NCBI RefSeq assembly: GCF_900142995.1
Contig: NZ_FRCR01000010.1
Coordinates: forward strand, 19,991-83,990
Length of the DNA: 64,000 bases
DNA from: Caldanaerovirga acetigignens
GTDB lineage: Bacteria; Bacillota; Thermosediminibacteria; Thermosediminibacterales; Thermosediminibacteraceae
Reading direction: 5' to 3'
A program made the position numbers and the translations under genes. Below, one piece after another: positions 27,949 through 36,302 of the stretch (the stretch's first letter is position 1; each line of letters starts with the position of its first letter). The notes beneath the pieces are model-generated. The model saw only the letters and a program-made list of their open reading frames with translations. It ran no database searches and was not told the DNA's origin.

Positions 27949-29241
27949 TCAACTTTCTTTAATCGCAGGTTTCACTTCCTCCTCATAAGCATTTTCATCT
28001 GCTATTTTGAAAAAAGGATAGTATATAACAGCAGATAATATTACTAACACAATCTGCAATACAGCAATTCTCCAGCTCCCCTGTAAAAGACCACTAACAA
28101 TTATAGGCGTTCCTAATGGCATCATTGCTCCCATCAACGGAGGCACAACGCCAATTGCAGTTGCAATATATGCTACTACTGAAAGAATTATAGGTGTTAG
28201 TATAAAAGGAATGGCCATCAACGGATTTAATATAACTGGTGTGCCGAATATTATTGGTTCGTTTATCCCGCAGATGCCAGCTGCAATAGCAAGTTTCCCC
28301 AATGTCTTATATCTTTGGCTTTTTGCTTTAAACAACATCAACAAATTAAGTCCTAATGTCGCACCGGAACCGCCTAGAAGAGTATAGCACATAAGAAAGG
28401 CAAATCCCGGAATATTTTGCATTGGGAGTCCGGCATTAAAAGCTTCTAAGTTTTTAAGATCTAAAGCCATCCATATCGGCATCATCACTGATATAGCAAC
28501 TAACATTCCATGAAGCCCTACTAGCCACAAAAGGTGTGCAACAAACATCACTAGAACAAAAGCCCATATTGTTCCGCCTAACCCTTGTAAAGGTGTTTGA
28601 ATAAATGAATAGATAAAACTATGGATGCTTCCGTAAGAAGTATTTTCAAAAATAACCTTTATTGCTAGAACAACGGCGCTTATAATAAAACCGGGAATCA
28701 GGCCTGCAAAAGACTTCGTAATAGTAGGTGGCACTCCTTCAGGCATTTTTATTACAAGCCCCTTTTGTACCAAATATGCATAGAGTCTTCCTACAAAAAT
28801 TCCGAGTATTATCGAAACAAAAAGTCCCGTAGCTCCCAACCATTCGAACGAAATATAATTAGCAGTATTTCCATCTTTTTCAATAACCGCTAAAGGCGTA
28901 AGGACTAAAAACGCAACTACTCCAAAAAGCCCTGCTGCCGGGCTGTCTACGTCAAATTTTTTCGCAGCCCCCCACGCTATTAAAAATACTCCAAGCAGCG
29001 AGATTATATCCGTTGTGAAATTTATTAATATTGAAAGATACTGTGATATTCCTGTTGATGTAACAAAAGTTTGATAAGGAGCAAAGGGCAAGTTCTTCAA
29101 AAGGGTGGCTATAGCACCAACCAATATAATAGGCATTAATGATGTTAGTCCTTCCATAACTGAACCCAAATATTTATTGTTCGAGAAACTAGTAGCAACA
29201 GGCATAATCTTTTTTTGAAGTTCTTCTAAGTTAAATTTCAT
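27949..29241 (-). CDS. celB: PTS lactose/cellobiose-type EIIC permease
   Basis: This 430-residue membrane protein has about ten hydrophobic segments, and the conserved GINEPIIFGTPVILNPLMAI loop (about residues 320-339) that binds sugar in this family. It transports the beta-glucoside across the membrane while EIIB phosphorylates it. It follows the EIIB gene by 32 bp, with a strong AGGAAGGAGG site. Confidence 0.93.
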   Translation of the reverse strand: MKFNLEELQKKIMPVATSFSNNKYLGSVMEGLTSLMPIILVGAIATLLKNLPFAPYQTFVTSTGISQYLSILINFTTDIISLLGVFLIAWGAAKKFDVDSPAAGLFGVVAFLVLTPLAVIEKDGNTANYISFEWLGATGLFVSIILGIFVGRLYAYLVQKGLVIKMPEGVPPTITKSFAGLIPGFIISAVVLAIKVIFENTSYGSIHSFIYSFIQTPLQGLGGTIWAFVLVMFVAHLLWLVGLHGMLVAISVMMPIWMALDLKNLEAFNAGLPMQNIPGFAFLMCYTLLGGSGATLGLNLLMLFKAKSQRYKTLGKLAIAAGICGINEPIIFGTPVILNPLMAIPFILTPIILSVVAYIATAIGVVPPLMGAMMPLGTPIIVSGLLQGSWRIAVLQIVLVILSAVIYYPFFKIADENAYEEEVKPAIKES

Positions 29242-29273
29242 TAAAAATTCCTCCTTCCTTTTATTTTAAAAAT

Positions 29274-29582
29274 CTACTTTTCGCCCATTATTTTCAAAGC
29301 AAACTCAAGCACTTTTTCTCCGTTCATCATGCCATAGTCCATAGTATCAATAACTTCTATCGGAAATCTGTCTCCATATTTTTTCTTAAATTCATCCTTT
29401 TTAAATCGGATTTGAGGCCCAAGCAGTAGTACGCTAACGTTTTCTATTTCTTTGTCCAAGCTTTCTCCTGAAGTAGCCGTTATCTCAACTTCTACCCCCC
29501 TTTCTTTAGCAGCTTTCTGCATTTTTGTTACCAGCAAACTAGTAGACATACCAGCGCCGCATACCAGCAGTATCTTTTTCAT
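29274..29582 (-). CDS. celA: PTS lactose/cellobiose-type EIIB component
   Basis: The 102-residue EIIB has its phospho-cysteine in LLVCGAGMSTS (Cys8), the standard P loop of this family. It is first in the operon. The ATG is directly behind GGGGGAGG and ~45 nt downstream of a sigma-54 promoter. Confidence 0.93.
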   Translation of the reverse strand: MKKILLVCGAGMSTSLLVTKMQKAAKERGVEVEITATSGESLDKEIENVSVLLLGPQIRFKKDEFKKKYGDRFPIEVIDTMDYGMMNGEKVLEFALKIMGEK

Positions 29583-29625
29583 AAAATCCTCCCCCTTTTT
29601 TCTCTCTTCTTTGTAAATATATTTT

Positions 29626-29643
29626 GAGCAAATCTCGTGCCAA
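29626..29643 (-). promoter_or_regulatory. Sigma-54 promoter of the PTS operon
   Basis: On the minus strand TTGGCACGAGATTTGCTC matches TGGCAC-N5-TTGC exactly at the -24 GG and -12 GC. The adjacent LevR-type activator is the expected partner. Confidence 0.9.
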
Positions 29644-29645
29644 AT

Positions 29646-29676
29646 TAAAAAAGGCCCATTTTAGGCCTAAAATGCC
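29646..29676 (-). terminator. Terminator after the levR-type gene
   Basis: A 16-bp perfect palindrome (29658-29673) with GC flanks is followed on the minus strand by GGGCC and TTTTTT. It isolates the activator gene from the sigma-54 promoter. Confidence 0.75.
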
Positions 29677-29697
29677 AGGTCTCTATAAAACCGTATT

Positions 29698-29742
29698 AAA
29701 GTGTATTATTAGTTCTTTGTTTGGATACTAAAAAGTGTATTA
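29698..29742. promoter_or_regulatory. Candidate activator sites of the PTS operon
   Basis: Two direct copies of AAAGTGTATTA (29698-29708 and 29732-29742) lie 34 bp apart, 55-100 bp upstream of the -24 element, a usual enhancer distance. Related TGTGTATTA also occurs in front of the activator gene (about 32480-32500). Binding is inferred. Confidence 0.45.
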
Positions 29743-29743
29743 A

Positions 29744-32449
29744 CTAAAGTGAAAATACCAACTTCATTATCATAACACACTCTTGATCTGGAATTTTAAT
29801 ATTAAAATCTTTTTCAAAAGCAGCAATCGACTTTTTGACCAAATCGAATTTTTCTCTGTTACAATTTATAATCTCGTCAAAATTCATAATTAATGGCAAT
29901 TCTTTTCCTTTCAATATCCTTTCAATAACACACGCAATATGAATTACTAATCCTATCATCACATCTTTGTTTAATAAAGCACCAGCGCTTATCAACCTCA
30001 TGAAGAACTTTCTAAAAGAACTTATATAAACCTTCGAATTTATATCCAGGTTTTCATCAACTACTTGCGCCATATTATCAATTGCTTCAAAGTAATCCAA
30101 TATCTCAAGTTTTTGTTGTAATTTATTTTTAAAATTTTTGTCAAATATTTGTGAGGTTGAGATATAAACCAAAGAACCATCTTCCGGATCTAGAGCACTT
30201 ACAACTGCAAGAATGTTTCTTTCATTTTTAATCCGGTCTAGCTTGTTCTTAAAATCTTTTTTATTTTCTATTTTTAACGGAATCACATCGATACCTTTTT
30301 CTTTCAGCCCAAATTCCTTTTCTAATATTGTCTTCAACTTCACAGCCGTTCCTTCACCTGTTATACAGGCAGTGACAATGACGTTCTTCCCTATATCCCT
30401 ACCATAATCCACGCTATCCCTATAGATTCTCCCAACATAGGGGCTAAGGTTGACTACCGCATCGTATACCTCTTCCAGGGAAGCCCTCATTATGGCCTTC
30501 CTCGCAGCTTCGAGGACCATAGGAGTAGATACCATCTCTACAGTCTTTACCGGTATTCCCGTCCTCTCATATATCATATCGCCGAAAAGGACAAGGGAAC
30601 CCATGTCGACCAAAAGGAGAACTCCCCTTCCCCGATTCACCTTCCGCACTATATTCGTCAGGTTGTCAAGGGCTACTTCCGGTTTTTGGTCAAGGGGCAT
30701 ATTGTAACCGACTACGATATCTTCGTCCAGGAGCCTGTTTGAAACATCCGCTATGGAGGTTGCAGCCGCCTCTCCGTGCATGGCCACGACGACGCCGACC
30801 CTCTCGTCCTTTTCCGCTTCCTCTTCTTCGAGGCACAAGAACATTGCCACAAATCCTACCTCATCTTCCGGAACTTTTATTGCGAATTCTTCCTCAATTT
30901 TTTCCCTTAAAAAATTCGCCACTTCGTACTCCTTTTCGTATACCTTCCTTATATTTTCCAGTTGATGGTTCACTATCTCCTTCCCGCTTTTTATCCTTTC
31001 TATGGAACTTGCCACATGCATCGAAAGGCCGTACAAAGTCTTATCAGCGAAAAACCTCCCAAGCTCCCTGCTTGCATAATCCAAAAACTCCCTCACGATA
31101 TCGACTACCCTCTTGTCCACAACTTTGTAGAGTTCTTCTAAATCGTCATTAGCTAAATTTTTCATGAATTTTTTAAGATAAGTTTCTATATCGATGCTCA
31201 TTATCAGCTTTATATCGCTTTCACTCAAACCCTTTTCCTCAAGAGCCCTCCTCTTTTCTTCCAAAGCCTCGTATAAATTGAAGATCTGCTTTTCTTGCTG
31301 GACAACGGGCGAAAAAGCTAAGGAAGAAAATTTGACGATTTCCCCCGTCACAAATTTGTCTATTTCATCCTTTAACTCCCTGTATTTCAAAAGCCCCTTT
31401 CTCACGTAATCCGGCAAGTCTTCGGTGTGCACGCATAACTTATCGTCCCGCTTCATCATATATCCCAGATACGCCTTTGCAATGGAAAGTTTTATATCGC
31501 TTTTAAGTTGCCCTATGTTGCCAGGGCATTCATAAAGCAGCAAGGCCTTCAGCGCGTTAGAAGTTATGCTTATATCGGCCTTTACAACCGCCGCCTCCGC
31601 TTTAAAAAAACTTTTTACGAGCTCAAACCTTTCCTCTACCGTCCTTTCCGAAAGGTTCGGCAGCTTTATAATCATCGGAATTCGCCTTATAAATGTCTTT
31701 AATAAAGCCGATTCTATCGATTCGGTCGTAGCGCAGATAATCAGAACCTGCGCTTTGTGCTGGCTTTCGGTTTCACCGAGCCTACGGTAAAGTCCCTTGT
31801 CCATCAGGTAAAACAGCATCTCCTGACCCTCAGGTGGAAGCCTGTGAACTTCATCGAGAAAAAGAATGCCTCCGTCCGCTTTTTCCACAAGACCCGCTCT
31901 GTCCCTATCAGCACCGGTATAAGCGCCTTTTTTCACCCCGAAAAGCTGCGCCATCAAAAGCTGGGGGTTGTTGGCGTAATCGGCACAGTTAAAAACGATG
32001 AAAGGGGCGCTACTTTTTATCCTGCCAACTTCTTTTGCGAAATTGTACATGACTTCCGCGAACATGGATTTGCCGGTCCCCGTCTCGCCGAGCAATAGCG
32101 TATGAAGCCCGGAAGGCGGATAGATGATAGCTGCTTTTGCCTGCTGTACTGCATTTTTCAGGCTAAGATTAGCCCCAATTATCGCATCAAAGGAATCCCT
32201 TTCTATCCCGATTGAACCACTAACTACAAGGTCGATCTCTTTCACTTTATACAAAACAGGCTTTCCCTCAACCTTTTCCACCTTTCCCTCCCTGTAAAGG
32301 GCATTCAAATCGCTGGATGCATTGGTCCGCTGTATACCGAGGGCTTGAGCGATTTCCGTTGCTGAAACTCCGATTACCTCTCCCCTTTCGGCAAACTGCC
32401 TTTGACAAAGTTCCTTAAGGCATCTGTAAACCTTATCAATCCTCTTCAC
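29744..32449 (-). CDS. LevR/CelR-type sigma-54 transcriptional activator with PRD and PTS domains
   Basis: The 901-residue regulator has an N-terminal winged helix (ATEIAQALGIQRTNASSDL), a sigma-54 AAA+ module with Walker A LLGETGTGKS (near residue 122), GAYTGA, and DGGILFLDEVHRLP. It then has PRD1 and an EIIA-Man-like domain (VVVAMHGEAAATS, whose His would be phosphorylated), an EIIB-like segment and PRD2. Phosphorylation by HPr and EII links activity to sugar availability. GTG start after GGGGGG. It sits just upstream of its presumed target operon. Family naming beyond LevR-like is uncertain. Confidence 0.92.
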   Translation of the reverse strand: MKRIDKVYRCLKELCQRQFAERGEVIGVSATEIAQALGIQRTNASSDLNALYREGKVEKVEGKPVLYKVKEIDLVVSGSIGIERDSFDAIIGANLSLKNAVQQAKAAIIYPPSGLHTLLLGETGTGKSMFAEVMYNFAKEVGRIKSSAPFIVFNCADYANNPQLLMAQLFGVKKGAYTGADRDRAGLVEKADGGILFLDEVHRLPPEGQEMLFYLMDKGLYRRLGETESQHKAQVLIICATTESIESALLKTFIRRIPMIIKLPNLSERTVEERFELVKSFFKAEAAVVKADISITSNALKALLLYECPGNIGQLKSDIKLSIAKAYLGYMMKRDDKLCVHTEDLPDYVRKGLLKYRELKDEIDKFVTGEIVKFSSLAFSPVVQQEKQIFNLYEALEEKRRALEEKGLSESDIKLIMSIDIETYLKKFMKNLANDDLEELYKVVDKRVVDIVREFLDYASRELGRFFADKTLYGLSMHVASSIERIKSGKEIVNHQLENIRKVYEKEYEVANFLREKIEEEFAIKVPEDEVGFVAMFLCLEEEEAEKDERVGVVVAMHGEAAATSIADVSNRLLDEDIVVGYNMPLDQKPEVALDNLTNIVRKVNRGRGVLLLVDMGSLVLFGDMIYERTGIPVKTVEMVSTPMVLEAARKAIMRASLEEVYDAVVNLSPYVGRIYRDSVDYGRDIGKNVIVTACITGEGTAVKLKTILEKEFGLKEKGIDVIPLKIENKKDFKNKLDRIKNERNILAVVSALDPEDGSLVYISTSQIFDKNFKNKLQQKLEILDYFEAIDNMAQVVDENLDINSKVYISSFRKFFMRLISAGALLNKDVMIGLVIHIACVIERILKGKELPLIMNFDEIINCNREKFDLVKKSIAAFEKDFNIKIPDQECVMIMKLVFSL

Positions 32450-32507
32450 CGTATCCCCCCCTTCAATGCTATTTTATCACAAGAAACGATGGTAATACAC
32501 ATTCATA

Positions 32508-32548
32508 CACAAAAATAAAACACCGCTTTTTATAAAAACAGAAGCGGC
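32508..32548 (-). terminator. Terminator after dedA
   Basis: On the minus strand CCGCTT and AAGCGG pair around an A/T-rich loop that can extend the stem, followed by TGTTTTATTTTTG. Confidence 0.6.
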
Positions 32549-32616
32549 ATCATACCACTAATAAGGCTTAATTTTCTAGCTGTAGTCGCCCCATCGTTTT
32601 TGGGTTTGACTTCCAT

Positions 32617-33219
32617 TCAAATTTTTAATTTTTTCTTAACCAAAATGAGTCCCAAAATCAAAAAAATCAACGACCCTACAGTCATCGAATAGTAATCCAT
32701 ATAAAGCACAACCTTATCCCAAGCATTCCCGGCTAATCTTCCCAGGAAAACCAGAACTGTATTCCAGATAAACGTCCCTATTACAGTTAGAAGTAAAAAG
32801 ATATTCATTTTCATCCTTGCCATACCCGCAGGGACCGAGATTATGCTCCGCATGAAGGGTATAAATCTGCATATCAAAACGGCCTTGCTACCATATTTAT
32901 CAAACCAGCGCCTTGCATTGCTTAAATCCTCTTTTTTTAAGCGGAACACCTTAAAAATCCCTCTGCTAAAAATTCTTTCTACCTTCTCAGTAGTGAACTT
33001 TCGCCCTATCTCATACAAAAAAATTGCACCCGCAACTGCTCCTAAAGTGGCAGATACGACGACCCCCCATACCTTCATATTCGTATAGACGGTTACAAAA
33101 CCGCCAAAAATAAGAATTACCTCGGAAGGTATGGGCGGAAAAATATTTTCTATTGCAATGAGAAAGAAGATGCCGGCATAGCCGTAATTGTTGATAATTT
33201 CTATGATAAATTCCTGCAT
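32617..33219 (-). CDS. DedA/SNARE-associated (VTT) family membrane protein
   Basis: This 200-residue integral membrane protein has the DedA features ENIFPPIPSEVILIFGG (residues 24-40) and the re-entrant loop FIPFMRSIISVPAGMARM (about 120-137). Family members act as undecaprenyl-phosphate or phospholipid transporters in other bacteria. It lies 60-70 bp after the AAA+ cassette on the same strand without a visible terminator between, so it may be read from the same transcript. Its ribosome binding site GGAGG is 13 nt from the ATG, a little long. Confidence 0.9.
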   Translation of the reverse strand: MQEFIIEIINNYGYAGIFFLIAIENIFPPIPSEVILIFGGFVTVYTNMKVWGVVVSATLGAVAGAIFLYEIGRKFTTEKVERIFSRGIFKVFRLKKEDLSNARRWFDKYGSKAVLICRFIPFMRSIISVPAGMARMKMNIFLLLTVIGTFIWNTVLVFLGRLAGNAWDKVVLYMDYYSMTVGSLIFLILGLILVKKKLKI

Positions 33220-33278
33220 TGTATTTTATTTTCCTCCGGCTTTCCATTATTTTAGCCAAGTTATTTTTCCTTCCCTTT

Positions 33279-33653
33279 TTAAGAAACCGGACGCCTCTCG
33301 AAAAATAAATTTATCGCCGATAAATCCTCATCGAACCCTTTATTAGTTTTTGATGCACCTTTCAATAATACATCCTTAATTTGCACGGGATTACCTGTCC
33401 TAAGCCAATCTTGAATATAATACACTAATGTTTTATAATCTCCTTGAGAATTAGTAGCCCTAACCACATCTTCAATCTGACTTATTATCGTTGGTTTTGT
33501 GACTCCATGCTTATGTGCAACTTTTTCGATAGCATTGCCGATTTCAATAAGATAAAAGATTTCTTCCTTATCTCTCCAGTTGTTGTCCTCAATGTATTTT
33601 TTATAGTAATGTGATATCAAATCAAGACATGTCTCTATTTTTTTACTTGCCAT
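33279..33653 (-). CDS. Unknown protein of the AAA+ cassette (124 residues)
   Basis: I do not recognise the family. The protein is mostly helical, with a possible helix-turn-helix (IEKVAHKHGVTKPTIISQI, about residues 45-63) that resembles DNA-binding helices of sporulation-type regulators. It has no signal or membrane segment. The ATG at 33653 lies 9 nt after GGAGGA and is preferred to the ATG at 33662. It follows the AAA+ gene by 33 bp, fourth in a compact operon with AT-rich composition. Confidence 0.7.
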   Translation of the reverse strand: MASKKIETCLDLISHYYKKYIEDNNWRDKEEIFYLIEIGNAIEKVAHKHGVTKPTIISQIEDVVRATNSQGDYKTLVYYIQDWLRTGNPVQIKDVLLKGASKTNKGFDEDLSAINLFFERRPVS

Positions 33654-33686
33654 TTTTATCATTCCTCCTAATAAATTTTAATTTTT

Positions 33687-35036
33687 TTATAAAAACCCTA
33701 GATGTATTTTTTGGACCTTTTTTATTCCCGAATTGCCCTTCAGTATCTTTCCCGAGGCTCTTCTTATGTCTTCACAGGTAATAAGCCTCAAAGCTTTTAT
33801 GTCGGCATTATCAAGGTCAATGCGCTCGGCCTGCATTAACAGACAATTTTGAAGAAGCCGCCTTGCCTCCCGTCCGTTACCGTAATCATCGCTTTTAGCC
33901 CTTTCTTTAAAAAATTGTACGGCTACTTCTTCCCACCCCTCTTCCAGCTCTATATCTAAATTTTTTGCAAGAGTGTGGAATATCATCGGCATCTCTTTTT
34001 CCGGTGAGTAGGGGTAAAATTCAATAAAGAAAGTGATGCGCGACGCTATCCCCGGATTGCTCTTTAGCCAACCTCTAACCAAATTATGTTCTTCGGCGAC
34101 ACCTCCACCGTAGCCAGCGAAAATCACCAACTTATTGCAGTTCTTTGAAACATTTTCAAGCTGAACGCATAATTCTGCAAGTATCTCTTGCGAAAATGTA
34201 TCCAAACCAATTCCATCCGTCGCAGATACAGAGTAAATCTCATCCAAAAATATCACATCGTGTTCCTCAAACAATTTTTTCGTCATAGGCGCACTATGAC
34301 CTACAAACTGTCCTTTGCAAAGCGTTACAGCGCTGCCGGAAATCATACGATTTCCCGGCAAAAGTCCTTCTTCGCAAAATATCTCTCCCATAATTTCCGC
34401 CAGGCGGGTCTTTCCCGTACCTGGTGGTCCGTAAAAAAGGAATATTGGAGCAAACTCAATGGGAGACAGGCCAAACTTTCGTCTTACCTTCCTTAACTTC
34501 AGCAATTTCACAGCCTGAAGAATTATTTGTTTTTGTCCATCGAGTCCGTAAATCTCTTGGTTTAACCTATCGTAAGCAGATTTTTTTCTTTGCCCAGAGC
34601 TTTCTCTAGGATTTCCGTCAAGCCCAATACTGCAATAATCCGTAGTTTCTACCTCCAATATTTCTCCGTCGCCTATTTCAATTCCTTCTAGTAGTTTTTC
34701 AAATATCACATCGAGATCCTCTTCTACTTTATCTTCCAAATCGACTTTATAACCTTCCCCGCTTATAAAGGCAATTGTGATCATCCTCAACTCTTCCGAA
34801 TCCGGACGCTCGATTATCGCTGAACAAAGTCTTTCAATTGCCGAGACGTCTTTAATCATCTCAAGAAATCTCCTGTATTTTTGCTTTTTCCTTTCAAGAC
34901 CAAAAATTTCGTATATAAATTTTACATCTTCCTCTATCTTAGAAATCGGCAGTCCGGTTTTAATCGCTACCCTTATGCAAGCAGCCTTACTATCCCGATC
35001 AAGAGAATATCTCCTTTTTTTATTTACCATCTTCAT
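33687..35036 (-). CDS. CbbX/SpoVK-type AAA+ ATPase of unknown role
   Basis: The ~449-residue protein has an N-terminal helical region (to about residue 165) and one AAA+ module: Walker A FYGPPGTGKTRLAE, pore/GHS segment QFVGHSAPMTKKLF, Walker B VIFLDEIYS, sensor 1 VIFAGYG and arginine-finger region NPGIASRI. These match the CbbX/SpoVK/EccA subfamily. The N-terminal domain is unfamiliar. The ATG at 35036 overlaps the stop of the upstream gene (TGATG) and lies 8 nt after GGAGGG. Neighbours are three short unknown proteins. The function (chaperone, conflict system or sporulation) cannot be decided from sequence. Confidence 0.85.
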   Translation of the reverse strand: MKMVNKKRRYSLDRDSKAACIRVAIKTGLPISKIEEDVKFIYEIFGLERKKQKYRRFLEMIKDVSAIERLCSAIIERPDSEELRMITIAFISGEGYKVDLEDKVEEDLDVIFEKLLEGIEIGDGEILEVETTDYCSIGLDGNPRESSGQRKKSAYDRLNQEIYGLDGQKQIILQAVKLLKLRKVRRKFGLSPIEFAPIFLFYGPPGTGKTRLAEIMGEIFCEEGLLPGNRMISGSAVTLCKGQFVGHSAPMTKKLFEEHDVIFLDEIYSVSATDGIGLDTFSQEILAELCVQLENVSKNCNKLVIFAGYGGGVAEEHNLVRGWLKSNPGIASRITFFIEFYPYSPEKEMPMIFHTLAKNLDIELEEGWEEVAVQFFKERAKSDDYGNGREARRLLQNCLLMQAERIDLDNADIKALRLITCEDIRRASGKILKGNSGIKKVQKIHLGFL

Positions 35037-35329
35037 CAATTCAACCCTCCATTATAATATTCCGACAGGGAGTCGGGGTTATATTTATCATAATACTCAT
35101 AAGCTTTATAATAAAGTTGAATGGGGGTTTTTATCCTCCTATGCTCTATCACGCTCTTATATTTGCGGTAATAATATACGGCTGCAGCGGAAAGATCTAA
35201 GTAATACCTGCCTTTCTTTTTTTGCGCTCCAAGTCTCTTCATTATGTTTATCGCCTCATGATACTTTAAATTTTTTCCGCAGGTAAGATAATAATAAATT
35301 ACTCTAAAATCAAAAGATGATATATTCAT
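35036..35329 (-). CDS. Tyrosine-rich basic small protein of the AAA+ cassette
   Basis: This 97-residue protein contains about 18 tyrosines, several in runs (VIYYYL, AVYYYRKY, LYYKAYEYYDKY), together with many Lys/Arg. No family is recognised and no membrane segment is seen. The stop overlaps the AAA+ start codon, so the two are translationally coupled and probably act together. Its ATG follows a weak GGGGGAGGG-type purine stretch. Confidence 0.7.
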   Translation of the reverse strand: MNISSFDFRVIYYYLTCGKNLKYHEAINIMKRLGAQKKKGRYYLDLSAAAVYYYRKYKSVIEHRRIKTPIQLYYKAYEYYDKYNPDSLSEYYNGGLN

Positions 35330-35365
35330 TGCTAAACCCTCCCCCTGCTAAATTTAATTTTTATT

Positions 35366-35794
35366 TCAATCTTGACCTTCATATCTTTTAATTTTCAACA
35401 CTTTCCCCTCGCTATCAAACAAAGCTGTTATCTTAGTATCCGGTTTTAATTCAGGGTGACTCAAATAAAAGCGAGTTAGACCATCAATTCTACCTTTTAC
35501 AGTCCTGTGAGTTTTTGCGGTTATCTTCTCTCCATAGTAATCTATAATTATCTCCTCGCCCAATGGCATCACCTTACCCACGCTACTTTTTGCCCCAAGG
35601 GTCAATATCCCAAATTTTACCTGTGTTTCCGTCAGTGTATGGATTGTAGTTTCATCTTCCTTTTTCCCTTGCATTCTTACGCTCTTTAACTTAACTGAAT
35701 CAATACTCAGGTCTTCATTTTCAAGGTCTATATTGAACAAAAATTCCACTTCCAGAACTATAGAAGCTTTTACGTTTCTTTTTTTCACATTCAT
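35366..35794 (-). CDS. First protein of the AAA+ cassette, beta-rich, unknown
   Basis: The ~142-residue protein looks mainly beta-strand (KASIVLEVEFLFNIDLENED, then GEEIIIDYYGEKITAKTHRT). It ends with a segment VKGRIDGLTRFYL and DTKITALFDSEGKVLKIKRY that looks like a compact C-terminal domain. I do not recognise it. The ATG at 35794 lies 8 nt after AAAGGAG; the longer frame from 35836 is rejected because it lies between the promoter and this site. It is the promoter-proximal gene, with its own strong promoter at 35855-35883. Confidence 0.72.
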   Translation of the reverse strand: MNVKKRNVKASIVLEVEFLFNIDLENEDLSIDSVKLKSVRMQGKKEDETTIHTLTETQVKFGILTLGAKSSVGKVMPLGEEIIIDYYGEKITAKTHRTVKGRIDGLTRFYLSHPELKPDTKITALFDSEGKVLKIKRYEGQD

Positions 35795-35854
35795 TATGAT
35801 CGCTCCTTTCCGTTTAATTTTTGCCATCTTTACCATAGTTTAATTTATAGATTA

Positions 35855-35883
35855 ATTATAGTTTGTATTTGTTAATTTGTCAA
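35855..35883 (-). promoter_or_regulatory. Promoter of the AAA+ cassette
   Basis: On the minus strand consensus TTGACA (35878-35883), 17 bp, TATAAT (35855-35860); the start would be near 35848. Confidence 0.85.
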
Positions 35884-35951
35884 TATATATTTCTTGTTAT
35901 CATGTATTTTTTTATCTTGTCTTCATTGTACATCTGCAATGCTTATTTAAA

Positions 35952-35993
35952 TAAAAAAAACACACTCCCTTCTTCACTAAAACCGGAGTGTGG
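35952..35993 (-). terminator. Terminator of the 60-codon gene
   Basis: On the minus strand CACACTCC and GGAGTGTG enclose a 16-nt loop, followed by eight T residues. It separates the AAA+ cassette from genes upstream. Confidence 0.75.
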
Positions 35994-36069
35994 TCAATAA
36001 ATCAGCATGGGTCAAGTCTTGAGCTTCTTCTAGAATTAGGCTTACTTTTCGTAATATTCATTCTTCTAT

Positions 36070-36252
36070 TCAAGTTAATTTTAATTCAAATAAACTACAT
36101 TGTTCCGGATTTTCCAAAAGCTTCCTCATTCGGTCAGAATAAGGTACTAACACCTTTCGCACATCGGCTTTAGGAAAATCCGATTTTGACAACCACCAAA
36201 CAGTATTAACCGCGTCTTTTACCCTTATCTTTCGTTCTTTATCAAATTTCAT
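36070..36252 (-). CDS. 60-residue hypothetical protein
   Basis: The short basic protein starts MKFDKERKIRVKDAVNTVWW and ends PEQCSLFELKLT. No family is recognised. An AGGGAG lies only 1 nt before the ATG, closer than normal, so the true start or even expression is uncertain. A strong terminator 80 bp downstream supports a transcription unit. It could be a remnant of a longer gene. Confidence 0.4.
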   Translation of the reverse strand: MKFDKERKIRVKDAVNTVWWLSKSDFPKADVRKVLVPYSDRMRKLLENPEQCSLFELKLT

Positions 36253-36302
36253 GCTCCCTTCGCATCTGCGTTATCAACAATCCTGCACAATACAATCGCG
36301 TT

